Shown here: piece by piece, positions 1-13,679 of the stretch | Position numbering within the stretch: position 1 is the stretch's first letter | Layout: each line of letters begins with the position of its first letter | NCBI RefSeq assembly: GCF_036884275.1 | Contig: NZ_CP145607.1 | Coordinates: forward strand, 1,413,001 to 1,477,000 | Source: Sphingomonas kaistensis | GTDB lineage: Bacteria; Pseudomonadota; Alphaproteobacteria; Sphingomonadales; Sphingomonadaceae | Direction of reading: 5' to 3' | DNA: 64,000 nt | The notes under the pieces: generated by a model | What the model saw: the letters and a program-made list of their open reading frames with translations, nothing else | What the model was told of the DNA's origin: nothing | Databases searched by the model: none | Position numbers and translations under genes: made by a program

Positions 1-591
1 GGCTTCACGGTCGATACGGTCGACAATCTCCTCGACGCGAAAGCTGCTGCCACCGACTGGAGCTACGACGCCATCGTTCTCGATCTCGCCCTTCCCGATG
101 GCTTCGGCCTGGATCTCCTCCAGGAGTGGCGAAGGGCGGGGAGGTCGACGCCGGTGCTGCTCCTCACTGCCAGGAACGCGACCCAGGATAGGATCACTGG
201 CCTAGACAGCGGGGCTGACGATTACGTCGGCAAGCCATTCGACTTGAACGAGCTTGCGGCACGGCTTCGCGCCATCGTCCGTCGCGGCCAGGGGCGCGCC
301 GCTCCGCTGCTTGAATGGGCGGACCTGAGCCTCGACCCTGCCAATCGCGTAGTCACCAAGGCTGGGGAGAGCCTGACCCTTTCTCGCCGCGAGTTCACCA
401 TCCTCCAAGCTCTGATGGAGCATCCCGAGAGATTGTCATCGAGAGCACAACTCGAGGAGCGGCTCTACGGCTGGCAGGAAGAAGTCGAGAGCAACACCGT
501 CGAGGTGCACATCCACAACCTTAGGGCCAAACTGGGGCGCAATTCCATTGAGACCGTCCGGGGCGAAGGTTACAGGATGGGCCGAGCATGA
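1..591 (+). CDS. OmpR-family response regulator (5' end outside window)
   Basis: The reading frame is open from base 1, so the start and about 20-25 N-terminal residues, with the acidic pocket, lie outside. The visible part holds the phosphoacceptor Asp at visible residue 28 (in VLDLALPDG), the conserved Lys at residue 78 (DDYVGKPFDL) and a C-terminal winged-helix DNA-binding domain of OmpR/PhoB type ending in VRGEGYRMGRA. It overlaps the downstream kinase by ATGA at 588-591, so the two form a two-component pair. From its position beside envelope and metal genes it may sense metal or envelope stress; that is inference. The exact regulon cannot be read from the sequence. Confidence 0.93.
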   Translation, partial: GFTVDTVDNLLDAKAAATDWSYDAIVLDLALPDGFGLDLLQEWRRAGRSTPVLLLTARNATQDRITGLDSGADDYVGKPFDLNELAARLRAIVRRGQGRAAPLLEWADLSLDPANRVVTKAGESLTLSRREFTILQALMEHPERLSSRAQLEERLYGWQEEVESNTVEVHIHNLRAKLGRNSIETVRGEGYRMGRA

Positions 592-1946
592 CGTCGATCC
601 GCTGGCGCCTCTTCGCTCTGCTTCTCTCCGCCACCGTGCTCGTCTGGTCTGCAGCGGCCGCCTGGATCTACGTCAGCACCCGTAGCGACGTTCAGCGAGT
701 GCTCGACAACCGGTTGGTCGAGGCTGCCGGCATGGTCGGCTCGCTGGCTCGCAACAGTGCGCGGACGCTGCAAGCAGCTCCGGACGAGCGTACGCTCCCG
801 GTGGAAACGCATGTGGGACGGCAACTTTCCTGCCAGATCTGGACCTTGGATGGACGCTTAGTAGGCCGCTCTGGGAGCGCACCCAGTGTGCCCCTCTCGG
901 CGGGTGACAATGGCTTCTCCGAGCGGATCATCAACGGCGAAGAATGGCGGGTCTACACCCTGGTCGAACCCGAAGCCGGGCTGCGCATCCTGGTTGGCGA
1001 CAACCTCAAGGTCCGGCGCAATCTGACGGCCGACGTGATGGCAGGGCTGCTTCTTCCCGCGTTGGCTGGCGTCATCGCCCTTGCCGTTCTCCTGTGGTCG
1101 GCAGTCGGCAGGGGCTTGAGGCCCCTGCAACAAGTTGCCGACGAGCTTTCCAAGCGCGACCCCGGTGACACGGACGCCCTCACCGTAGAACTGCCAAGTC
1201 GCGAGCTGCGGCCTTTGGTGGACGCGATCAACGGCCTATTCGGGCGCTTCGAGGAACTCCGCGCGACCGAGCGCCATTTCATCGCCAGCGCGGCTCACGA
1301 ATTGCAGACCCCACTGGCTGGCCTAAAGGCGCATGCTCAGGTCGCCGTTGCCGCTGACGACCCAATCCTCCGAGACAAGTCGCTGCGAAGCATTCAGCTG
1401 TCAGTGGACCGCACGTCGCGGCTTGTAGAGCAGTTGCTCGACCTCGCCCGCGAGGAAGCGGTCTCGTTGACAACTGGAGCGGGCTGGAGCTCGCTTGGCA
1501 CGGTGGTCCGGATGGTCGAGGACGAAATGCGGATCGATTTAGACCGGCGCGCCGTGCGCCTTGAGCTGAACCCGAAGGCAGCGAGCACTGAAGTGCGCGC
1601 GGATGAAGCATCACTGACCCTCGCCCTGCGAAATCTTATTCGAAATGCTGTCGAGCACGCGCCCGAAGAGTCGCGAGTGCTCGTCGATGTTGCCGATCAA
1701 GGGTCTTCTGCGGCGATCCGTGTTCTCGATGAAGGCCCCGGAATTCCGACTGAGGAATTGCCAAACATTCGTGAGCGCTTTGTTCGCGGCCGTCGCGCGA
1801 AGGGACCAGGAAGTGGCCTCGGCCTTTCCATTGTCGAGTTGGTCGGGGCCCGTTTCGGAGCCGTGCTACGGCTCGCCAATCGGCCCGGCGGCGGCCTGGA
1901 GGCGAGCCTGGAGCTGCCTTCCGAGGCGATCAGGGCGACGCCATAA
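588..1946 (+). CDS. Two-component sensor histidine kinase
   Basis: A 452-residue membrane kinase. It has an N-terminal transmembrane helix (residues about 8-28), a periplasmic sensor segment of about 120 residues, a second helix near residues 160-182, a HAMP-like linker, the H-box with His237 (SAAHELQTPLAG), an N-box (LRNLIRNAVEHAP) and G-boxes (DEGPGIP, GSGLGLSIV). It should autophosphorylate and pass phosphate to the regulator encoded just upstream. The ATG lies inside the regulator's stop (ATGA), which supports translational coupling and this start. The sensor domain has no Met- or His-rich patch, so the ligand is unknown. The architecture resembles QseC/PmrB/CopS-type kinases. Confidence 0.93.
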   Translation: MTSIRWRLFALLLSATVLVWSAAAAWIYVSTRSDVQRVLDNRLVEAAGMVGSLARNSARTLQAAPDERTLPVETHVGRQLSCQIWTLDGRLVGRSGSAPSVPLSAGDNGFSERIINGEEWRVYTLVEPEAGLRILVGDNLKVRRNLTADVMAGLLLPALAGVIALAVLLWSAVGRGLRPLQQVADELSKRDPGDTDALTVELPSRELRPLVDAINGLFGRFEELRATERHFIASAAHELQTPLAGLKAHAQVAVAADDPILRDKSLRSIQLSVDRTSRLVEQLLDLAREEAVSLTTGAGWSSLGTVVRMVEDEMRIDLDRRAVRLELNPKAASTEVRADEASLTLALRNLIRNAVEHAPEESRVLVDVADQGSSAAIRVLDEGPGIPTEELPNIRERFVRGRRAKGPGSGLGLSIVELVGARFGAVLRLANRPGGGLEASLELPSEAIRATP

Positions 1947-1998
1947 GCTTGGCTTAAGGCTGGGCTTCCATCCGTCAGGTCCCCTGGAGCCCGACGTC

Positions 1999-3279
1999 AT
2001 GATATCCCGACCCTTTCTCGCGCCCGTCGTAGCCCTTTCCCTGCTCGGATTGGGCGCCCCCGCAGCGGCTCAGTCGTCTCCCTCGGCGGCACAGATCTCT
2101 GCGGAAGTGGATGCTTTTCACAGATACGGCTTCGACCAACCCTTTTGGACGCCGGCCGCCGTCGAAGCGTTGCTGCGAGTTCTTGAAACCAGTGCGGTCG
2201 ATGGTCTGGCGCCGCAAAGTTTTTCGGCCGCAAGGCTGCGCGACCTGGCGGCCAAGACGATGGCAGACCCTCGTCGCGACCGACGCACCATGGACTTGGC
2301 CTTGTCAGTGGCCTTCGTTCGCTACGCTGCAGCGTTGGCTCAGGCCGGAGATACCGGCGTGACCTATGTCGACCCAGCAGCACGGCCGCGTCCGGTACGA
2401 CCGACCTTGCTCCTCCTTCGAGCGCGCGAAAGCGGATCGGTACAGACCTTCATCGAGGAAATGGCATGGATGAACCCCATCTATGCTCAACTCCGCCAGG
2501 AGCTTCTGGCCAGCGGGGATGACGCGACGCGAGCATCGCTGCTCAGCCTCAACCTCAAACGAGCTCGCGCTCTTCCCCGAGGTCCGGCTCGCTACATCCT
2601 CGTCAACATTCCCTCGGCTCGATTGGAAGTTCGCGAAGGCACCCGCATCCTCGAAAGCATGAAGGTAGTGGTCGGCATGAAGCACACGCAGACGCCGGAG
2701 ATGGCGGGTATGATGCGCTACGCCATCCAGAACCCGTCCTGGCACATTCCGACCGATATCACCCGCGACAAAGTGGCGCCCCGAGTACTCAAGGAGGGTA
2801 CGGCTTATCTTAGGTCGAAGGAGTATGAGGTGCTTTCCGACTTCGGCCCGGCCCCGAAGGTACTCGACCCCACGAAGGTCGACTGGAAGGCCGTCGTCGA
2901 AGGCCGGATTGAGGCCTTCGTCCGGCAGAAGCCTGGGCCCACCAGCGGTCTGGGCAAAATTGTCTTCAAGTTCCCCAATGAGATGGGGATCTACCTTCAC
3001 GACACACCGGGTAAGGGCCTTTTCAAGCAGGATGATCGGCTGGCCAGCGCGGGCTGTGTCAGGCTTGAAGATCCCGATGGCCTGTCGAAGCTCATCCTCG
3101 GGGATGCTCTCGACCCGACGGTGAAGGAAACCGACAAATACGTGCCGCTGCCCCGGCCCGTCCCGGTCTACCTGTCTTACCTCACGGCCTATCCGGTCGA
3201 TGGGAAACTCGTCGTCCAGCGAGACATCTACAACAAGGACAAGCTTGAATCTGTAAAGCACGAGGGGGAAGACTCGTGA
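1999..3279 (+). CDS. L,D-transpeptidase (YkuD domain), periplasmic
   Basis: A 426-residue exported protein. The start at 1999 is preferred over the longer open frame because it is followed directly by a signal peptide ending GAPAAAQ and is preceded by GGAG. The N-terminal half resembles the scaffold domain of YcbB-like enzymes. The C-terminal half is a YkuD domain with catalytic His334 (IYLHDTP) and Cys353 in SAGCVRLEDP, the S-x-G-C-V/A-R signature. The family forms meso-DAP to meso-DAP (3-3) peptidoglycan crosslinks or attaches proteins to peptidoglycan. It starts 52 bases after the kinase and overlaps the next gene by 4 bases, so it may belong to the two-component operon and act in envelope remodelling. 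Confidence 0.9.
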   Translation: MISRPFLAPVVALSLLGLGAPAAAQSSPSAAQISAEVDAFHRYGFDQPFWTPAAVEALLRVLETSAVDGLAPQSFSAARLRDLAAKTMADPRRDRRTMDLALSVAFVRYAAALAQAGDTGVTYVDPAARPRPVRPTLLLLRARESGSVQTFIEEMAWMNPIYAQLRQELLASGDDATRASLLSLNLKRARALPRGPARYILVNIPSARLEVREGTRILESMKVVVGMKHTQTPEMAGMMRYAIQNPSWHIPTDITRDKVAPRVLKEGTAYLRSKEYEVLSDFGPAPKVLDPTKVDWKAVVEGRIEAFVRQKPGPTSGLGKIVFKFPNEMGIYLHDTPGKGLFKQDDRLASAGCVRLEDPDGLSKLILGDALDPTVKETDKYVPLPRPVPVYLSYLTAYPVDGKLVVQRDIYNKDKLESVKHEGEDS

Positions 3280-3815
3280 TCGCGCCGGCAATGCTTTCGT
3301 TTCTCGCTGCCGTCAGCTTGGACGCGGCTGAGGCGATGAACGAGCGGAGCAGTCCCGCGATCGCGCGGTATGGATCGATCGTGCCTGTCCCTGGCGCCGC
3401 AATGCGAGCGGACCCCAAGCTCAACTACCGGGTGGCGTTCAGCGTCACCAAGGCCGCAACTCGATCGGACCAGATCAATCCGGGCCTTGAGAAGGTCGCC
3501 AGGTATGTGAACCTGCTGCGCGCGGAAGGCGTGCCAGGCCGCCGTGTCTCGATTGTAGTCGCCGTCCATGGCGCCGCCACGAGTTCCTTGCTGACCGACG
3601 AAGCTCACGTTTTGAGGTACCGCAGCCCGAATCCCAACGTCGAACTTGTCACTGGTCTGCGGGAAGCTGGTGTGAGCGTTCACGTCTGCGGGCAGGCCCT
3701 CGCCGGCCAGAAGATCGAGCGCACCAGCATTCTACCCGGCGTTCTTGTCGACCTTTCCGCCTTGGTGACGCTGACGACCCTTCAACTAAAGGGCTGGGCG
3801 CTTGTCACGGACTGA
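3276..3815 (+). CDS. Secreted DsrE-like sulfur-relay family protein
   Basis: A 179-residue protein with a GTG start overlapping the transpeptidase stop (GTGA). The N-terminus looks like a short signal sequence (LSFLAAVSLDAAEA). The rest fits the DsrE/DsrF-like fold: N-terminal strand (YRVAFSVT), a helix with LEKVARYVNLL, VSIVVAVHG, and a single conserved Cys in VSVHVCGQAL, where DsrE proteins carry the persulfide-accepting cysteine. Periplasmic DsrE-like proteins of this kind are common in proteobacteria, but their role is poorly defined. Its position between a transpeptidase and a DsbA-like protein suggests extracytoplasmic thiol or sulfur chemistry (inference). Confidence 0.75.
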   Translation: MIAPAMLSFLAAVSLDAAEAMNERSSPAIARYGSIVPVPGAAMRADPKLNYRVAFSVTKAATRSDQINPGLEKVARYVNLLRAEGVPGRRVSIVVAVHGAATSSLLTDEAHVLRYRSPNPNVELVTGLREAGVSVHVCGQALAGQKIERTSILPGVLVDLSALVTLTTLQLKGWALVTD

Positions 3816-3839
3816 CTTCGTCTGCGCTGCAGGGGTTCG

Positions 3840-4535
3840 ATGGCGGCTCGCAACGCCGTCGCTGCGACGGAGCAAGATATCTGGGTCATCCTCATGGCAA
3901 GCCTGACCCGCAGAGAGACGCTTTCCCTACTCGGGGTAGCCGTGGCTGGATCGGCGGCAAGCGTCGTTCTTCAGAGGACCGCCCCCCTCGGCCGAGACGT
4001 CCACGACAACCCCGCCGCCAAGAGCATTCTGAAAGACACTGATTGGCCCTCCTTCGGCCCTGCGGATGCTGATCTTACCGTCGTCACCTTCACCGACTAC
4101 AGGTGCCCGGCCTGTCTTTATGCGGCTCCCAAGCTTGATGAGGCTGTCGCAAAGGATGGCAAGGTCAGACTAGTCTATCGTGATTGGCCCATCTTCGGCG
4201 CACAATCAGAAGAGGCTGCGCGTGCCGCCATCGCAGCCCATCTTCACGGCCGCTACGTCGCGATGCACAAGGCGCTGATGGCAAGCAGAGTGCCATTCAC
4301 TTCCGCCTCAATCATGCAGATCGCTGCCGGGGCTGGCATCGACACGCAGCGGCTAAGTGCCGATTTGCAGTCGCGATCTGAGGTCATCGCTCGGAGGCTC
4401 GCGCGCAACCGCTTAGATGCGGCCCGGCTCAGATTACCGGGTACACCCGGGTACCTAATCGGTCACCTGCTCGTCGTCGGAGCCTTGCAAGCGGATGAGT
4501 TCGCCACCGCCTTCCTGAGCGCGAGGAAGCTCTAG
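3840..4535 (+). CDS. DsbA-like thiol:disulfide oxidoreductase, exported
   Basis: A 231-residue (or 213-residue) protein with a thioredoxin-fold DsbA domain. The active site is CPAC (DYRCPACLYAAP) and the cis-Pro loop reads GTPGYLIG. The N-terminus carries a twin-arginine-like signal (TRRETLSLLGVAVAG). Two starts are possible: ATG 3840 has an AGGGG five bases upstream; ATG 3894 would begin MASLTRRE, a more usual Tat leader, but lacks a clear ribosome-binding site. CPAC differs from the classic DsbA CPHC, and proteins of this type often work with MauD/DsbG-like or copper-assembly pathways. It lies 24 bases after the DsrE-like gene and is the last gene of this rightward group. Confidence 0.88.
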   Translation: MAARNAVAATEQDIWVILMASLTRRETLSLLGVAVAGSAASVVLQRTAPLGRDVHDNPAAKSILKDTDWPSFGPADADLTVVTFTDYRCPACLYAAPKLDEAVAKDGKVRLVYRDWPIFGAQSEEAARAAIAAHLHGRYVAMHKALMASRVPFTSASIMQIAAGAGIDTQRLSADLQSRSEVIARRLARNRLDAARLRLPGTPGYLIGHLLVVGALQADEFATAFLSARKL

Positions 4536-4548
4536 AAGGCCCTCTTTA

Positions 4549-4740
4549 CGTCCGCTTTCGGATGCGCCCCTTGCGATGATGAACGACCGCGATGGGCGCT
4601 AAGCCGACGTTTTGGTCCGCCTGAACGAACGGCAGCTTATCTGCATTGCTCACCCAGAAGCTGCCAGTCTGCTTGCCACCACGTGCCGCTGCTCAGGCCG
4701 GCCTGTCCCTGAACGTCTGCTTGTGCTGGAAGCGGACATC
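4549..4740. repeat. Intergenic segment with inverted ends (degenerate)
   Basis: Between the DsbA-like gene and the convergent membrane-protein gene there is no credible coding sequence. The segment starts with ACGTCCGCTTTC and ends with GGAAGCGGACATC, which are near-complementary, and its middle (about 4649-4682) matches a stretch at about 15559-15591. This looks like a dispersed non-coding repeat or the remnant of a small mobile element. It was judged by eye only. Confidence 0.35.
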
Positions 4741-4745
4741 AGCAG

Positions 4746-5555
4746 CTAAGCTTGCGACGCTCCTCCTTTGAGGTGGCCCCCAGCACGCTGCGGTACAATC
4801 AGTATCATCAGCACGATAGCTGCGGCGAGCGCAGCAGTTGCGAGCGGTCGGCTAAACTCCAGCCCTCCCTTTGCAATCGGCTTATCCAGAAAGTCGCCAA
4901 CTGTGGCCCCAAGTGGTCGCGTGAGGATGAAAGCCGACCAGAAGAGTAAGACGCGCGATACGTTAGTGAAAAAGTAGAGCGCTGCTAGGACGGCTAACCC
5001 TAACCCAAAGAGTAGGGCCGCTCCTGAGTAGCCGAGAGAGCCATCAGCGACCCAATCGCCCAGAGCAGTGCCGAGTGTCTGCGAGAAGGTGATTGTGAGC
5101 CAGTAGAAGGTTTCGGCTCGTGCATTGTCGATGCGATTGACGTCAACGCTCCCGAGTGCACGATGCCAACTGAATAGCGAGATTGCGACTAAGCTGAACA
5201 AAAGCAAAGAGCCACCCGGATAGCCAAGCCCAATCGATCGGGTTGCAAAGTCGGCCAGCGTCGTTCCTGCGGTCGTTGATGCTATGATTGTCGCCCAGTA
5301 GAGCCAAGGATTGAAACGGCGTGCTCTGATTTGCAGCCAAGCCAGAGCTACTAGCAACAGACCAAAGATTGCTGTTCCAACAAGGTAGCCGTTGACACCG
5401 TTGCTCGCTGCGTTGGGGGTTGTCTCACCCAGCCAACTCATACTCACGGCATCGCCGCCGGTTTCACCGAGAGTAGTAGCGAGTATCTTGATGACCCAAA
5501 AAGCGAGCGTCACCGCAGGAACCTTGCTCATGGCATCCTCAGCACGGTTGCTCAT
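4746..5555 (-). CDS. Multi-pass membrane protein with DUF347-type repeats (COG4705-like)
   Basis: A 269-residue, strongly hydrophobic protein with about eight helices. It contains four related repeats around G-x-T-x-x-D cores: TLGETGGDAV, TAGTTLADF, TLGTALGDW and PLGATVGDFLDKP. These are typical of the uncharacterised COG4705/DUF347 family, in which the acidic residues inside the membrane suggest cation handling (inference). The ATG at 5555 has a good AGGAGGT seven bases upstream, which fixes the start; a second Met eight codons in is less likely. It stands alone, convergent with the DsbA-like gene. Its presence beside metal-efflux genes fits an ion-transport role but does not prove it. Confidence 0.75.
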   Translation of the reverse strand: MSNRAEDAMSKVPAVTLAFWVIKILATTLGETGGDAVSMSWLGETTPNAASNGVNGYLVGTAIFGLLLVALAWLQIRARRFNPWLYWATIIASTTAGTTLADFATRSIGLGYPGGSLLLFSLVAISLFSWHRALGSVDVNRIDNARAETFYWLTITFSQTLGTALGDWVADGSLGYSGAALLFGLGLAVLAALYFFTNVSRVLLFWSAFILTRPLGATVGDFLDKPIAKGGLEFSRPLATAALAAAIVLMILIVPQRAGGHLKGGASQA

Positions 5556-6033
5556 TTTGAGACCTCCTCACCTCCGAAGCCTTTATGGTCGCCGCTACCA
5601 GCATGAGCAATGGGTCGATGTCTCCGCGCCGATGGACGTTGCAGAGGGGCAGAGCGCAGAAGCTAGAGACGTGTCCCTGGTCGCGGGCCTGCCCAGACCG
5701 TGAGGCTATAAAAAGCTATCGTGACCAAGCACCCGCCTAGGACTGATAACAATCCCCCAGCTGGACTTTAAGGTATCTGCGCAGAAAATTGTAGCGGCGG
5801 ACGCCGTCGGGCTGGGTCGTTCCCGCGCGCCCGAGGCTGCGATCGACGGCGATCCATGGGTCAGGAGCTGTTCGCCCCGTGGCTGGCGTCGGGGCGGCAG
5901 CAAGGATCGGCCATGCCGCCGCCGATACCGCCAACGCCTGAGGAGTTGTTAGCTTCATCATGCGGCTACTCCATGAAACGAGAAGCAGGGTCTCATGATC
6001 GAGGCCGCCAATCAATCAGTGGCTCGCAGTCGT
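5556..6033. other. Intergenic region, no supported gene
   Basis: This 478-base stretch separates the DUF347-type gene from the nickel/cobalt-type cluster. The only leftward frame worth noting runs from about 5976 to 5737, with a signal-like start (MMKLTTPQALAVSAAAWPIL) and then low-complexity residues. It shows no recognised family, no clear ribosome-binding site and no downstream partner, so I read it as a possible gene relic. The right end near 6034 is the 3' side of the YqaA-type gene. Confidence 0.4.
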
Positions 6034-6477
6034 CTACGCTGGCCGAATGCCCGCGACCGCGAGTGCCACCACTAAATAGCGCCCTGCCTTGGCGAGCAGC
6101 ACCAGAAGGAAGAAGGGAAGCAGCCGGACCTTCAGCATGCCGGCGATGACCGTCAGCGGATCGCCGATCACCGGGACCCAGGACAGCAGCAGCGACCACT
6201 TGCCCCAGCGCGCATACCAGCGCTCGGCCCGTTCGAGCGCGGCGGGCCTTACAGGAAACCACTTGCGGTCGCGGAAGCGTTCGAGGAAGCGCCCGAGTGC
6301 CCAGTTCAGTACTGAACCAAGCACGTTGCCGGCGGTCGCCACCAGCAGCAGCATCGTCCAGTCAAGTGTGCGCTGACCGAGCAGGTAGGCGAGCAAGATC
6401 TCGGATTGAGCGGGAAAAATGGTCGCGGCAAGGAAGGCGGCGCCGAATAGGCTCAGGTACGCCGCACTTCCGGTCAT
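6034..6477 (-). CDS. YqaA/DedA-type (SNARE-associated, VTT) membrane protein
   Basis: A 147-residue membrane protein with helices near the N-terminus, residues about 40-60 and the C-terminus. The VTT/SNARE-associated pattern is visible as GNVLGSVLNWALGRFL and SWVPVIGDPLTVIAGMLKVRL, the G-[D/N]-x-x-G...P-x-x-x-D arrangement of YqaA proteins. The start at 6477 is chosen because it falls seven bases after the stop of the preceding exporter gene; a longer start at 6522 would overlap that gene by 38 bases. DedA-superfamily members move lipids or influence membrane potential. YqaA homologues recur at the end of nickel/cobalt efflux clusters, but the link is unproven. Confidence 0.8.
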   Translation of the reverse strand: MTGSAAYLSLFGAAFLAATIFPAQSEILLAYLLGQRTLDWTMLLLVATAGNVLGSVLNWALGRFLERFRDRKWFPVRPAALERAERWYARWGKWSLLLSWVPVIGDPLTVIAGMLKVRLLPFFLLVLLAKAGRYLVVALAVAGIRPA

Positions 6478-6484
6478 TTGAGTG

Positions 6485-7804
6485 TCAGCCGGTGGTCGGC
6501 CAACGCCGGTGCTGGTCGTCAATCACAAAAGCGTGGCGATGCATGCCGTGGCCGGCTTCGGCATGCTCGCGAAGATGGGGGTCGTCCGGAGCCATCTCGG
6601 GATGGTCATGCTCGATCTCTGCCGGATCCTGGGCGGGCCAGACCACGAAGGCGACGATCACACCAAGCGCGGCGATGGTAGCAAGCACCAACGCTGTCGC
6701 CGACAAACCGATGGTCGCGCCAAGCCAGCCCGCCAGCGGGTAGCAGAGCAGCCAGCAGGCGTGCGAAGCTGCGAAATGCGCTGCGAAGAGGGTCGGCCGG
6801 TCCTGGTCATTGGACGAGCGGCGAAGCAGGCGGCCTGACGGTGTCTGCGCCGAGGCGTAGGCAATCCCCGTCAGCACCCAAAGCGCAAGGATGGAGAGAT
6901 AGCCGGGACGCAGCGCCGCAAGAACCAGCGCGAGCGGAAGGACTGCGGCGGCGGCCAGCATAACCGGCCGATCGCGCACCTTGTCTAGAATGCGCGGTAG
7001 AAGCACGGCCGCTATCATCGAGCCGGCCCCGAAGGCAGCAAGCGCCCACGCCGTCTGCCGCTGGCTCAGCCCAAGTTCCGCCTGTACCAGCACCACGGTG
7101 TTGACGATGACCATCGATCCGGCCGCAGACACTGCCAGCGAGATGGCCAGCAGTCCGCGCAGGCGGGGGGTGGCGAGATAGGAGCGAAGTCCGCGGAACG
7201 TTCGCTCGAAGAAGCTCCGCCTAGCGCCTCGGGCGGGGCGGGGCAGCAACACCGAGACCACCAGCAGCGCCGATGCGATGAACCCCACGACCGTTCCGAA
7301 GAACAAGGCATGATAGGAAACGACCAGCAGCAGCAACGCCGCCAGGGTCGGGCTCAACAGATTTTCCAGGTCATAGGCCAGTCGCGACAGCGACAGGGCG
7401 CGGGTGTAATCACGCTCCTCAGGCAGAACGTCGGGAATGGTGGCCTGGAAGGTCGGGGTAAACGCCGCCGAGGCCGACTGAAGGACGAAGATCAGCAGGT
7501 AGATCTGCCAGGCTTCCGAGACGAACGGCAGCGCCAGCGCCACACCGGCCCGGACGAGGTCGAGCGTAACCAGCATAGCGCGACGCGGAAGGACCTCAGC
7601 AAACGCCCCGGCAATCGGAGCGATCACAACGTAAGCTACCATCTTGATGGCGAGCGCCGTCCCAAGCACGGCGCCTGCGTGCTTGCCGGCGATCTCGAAG
7701 GCGAGCAGCCCGAGCGCGACCGTCGCCAGCCCTGTCCCGATGAGGGCAATTACCTGGGCCAGAAAGAGGTGGCGGTAGGTGCGGTTGGCAAGAACAGACA
7801 GCAT
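6485..7804 (-). CDS. MFS exporter with His-rich C-terminal tail (NreB-like)
   Basis: A 439-residue major facilitator transporter with 12 predicted helices and the loop-2 motif region around FAEVLPRRAMLV. After the last helix (about residue 395) comes a cytoplasmic tail of about 44 residues rich in His, Asp and Glu (EHDHPEMAPDDPHLREHAE, then HGMHRHAF and DDQHRR), with eight histidines. His-rich tails on MFS exporters are known from NreB-type nickel-resistance proteins. Its place directly downstream of the anchor, HupE and CzcCBA-like genes supports export of Ni/Co or a related cation from the cytoplasm. The ATG lies 46 bases after the anchor gene's stop. Confidence 0.85.
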   Translation of the reverse strand: MLSVLANRTYRHLFLAQVIALIGTGLATVALGLLAFEIAGKHAGAVLGTALAIKMVAYVVIAPIAGAFAEVLPRRAMLVTLDLVRAGVALALPFVSEAWQIYLLIFVLQSASAAFTPTFQATIPDVLPEERDYTRALSLSRLAYDLENLLSPTLAALLLLVVSYHALFFGTVVGFIASALLVVSVLLPRPARGARRSFFERTFRGLRSYLATPRLRGLLAISLAVSAAGSMVIVNTVVLVQAELGLSQRQTAWALAAFGAGSMIAAVLLPRILDKVRDRPVMLAAAAVLPLALVLAALRPGYLSILALWVLTGIAYASAQTPSGRLLRRSSNDQDRPTLFAAHFAASHACWLLCYPLAGWLGATIGLSATALVLATIAALGVIVAFVVWPAQDPAEIEHDHPEMAPDDPHLREHAEAGHGMHRHAFVIDDQHRRWPTTG

Positions 7805-7850
7805 CTTCGTCTCAACTGCTCCTGATCCGGTTCGTTGCTCTTGCGTCGTC

Positions 7851-8468
7851 TCAGACCAGTCGTCGGACCTCTGAATACTGCCCCCCGGTTCTGAGGGTCA
7901 CGGTGACCGGCTGATCCGACCGGTTGCGCCAGAACCAACCGTGCTTGCCATCGAAGGCTGCGACAAGCTCACCCTGCTCGCCGGCGGACTGCTTGCCCTT
8001 GCCATAGCCGTGATAAAAGCCCTTCGGCGCGCTGATAGGATCGCCGTGCGTGTCGTAGTTGACCCGGCCGCCGGCCACCTCCCACGCGAAGCGGACGCGG
8101 GCGCCTTTACCTGCCGAGACCTTGACCTCGGCGCCCTCGCCAGGCGCGAGCGTCAGCTTCGTCACGTCGTTTCGGCTGGCCGAAGCGACAGGCGTGGTCG
8201 CCGGCAGCGCAGGTGCTCCAAGCGTCGTGACCGTGCGCGGACGAAGCGCAGCGTCAGCTTCGACTTCCTCTGCCAGCTGCGCTTTGAGCTCTCCCATCTG
8301 GGTGAAACCGAGTGTCCGCCCGACGCCGGTCGGGTCGATTGCATATTCGGCCGGCAGAACCATCGCGACCAGAATCGCAGCAGCGGCAGTGAGCGACAAT
8401 ACCGTCGCTTTCGCCAGCTGATTAGCCGTCGGGAGATCGTCGAGCGAGGGTCGCTGAGAATTGAACAT
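7851..8468 (-). CDS. Single-pass transmembrane anchor protein of czc-type cluster
   Basis: A 205-residue protein: cytoplasmic N-terminus of about 20 residues (LDDLPTANQLAKAT), one helix ([20 protein letters not shown]), then a periplasmic domain with a conserved-looking core, RVRFAWEVAGGRVNYDTHG followed by GWFWRNRS and VTLRTGGQY. This matches the proteins annotated as 'transmembrane anchor protein' found beside HupE and CzcCBA genes in many proteobacteria. No catalytic motif is visible. It probably supports the neighbouring permease or pump (inference). The spacing to hupE upstream is 18 bases, so they share an operon. Confidence 0.7.
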   Translation of the reverse strand: MFNSQRPSLDDLPTANQLAKATVLSLTAAAAILVAMVLPAEYAIDPTGVGRTLGFTQMGELKAQLAEEVEADAALRPRTVTTLGAPALPATTPVASASRNDVTKLTLAPGEGAEVKVSAGKGARVRFAWEVAGGRVNYDTHGDPISAPKGFYHGYGKGKQSAGEQGELVAAFDGKHGWFWRNRSDQPVTVTLRTGGQYSEVRRLV

Positions 8469-8486
8469 CGAGATGGCTCCTGGAGA

Positions 8487-13675
<5,189 letters not shown>

Positions 13676-13679
<4 letters not shown>

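Noticed and set aside
5737..6015. 92-residue leftward frame with signal-like start
   Set aside because: No family, no ribosome-binding site, degenerate C-terminal part; kept only as a possible relic in the intergenic note.
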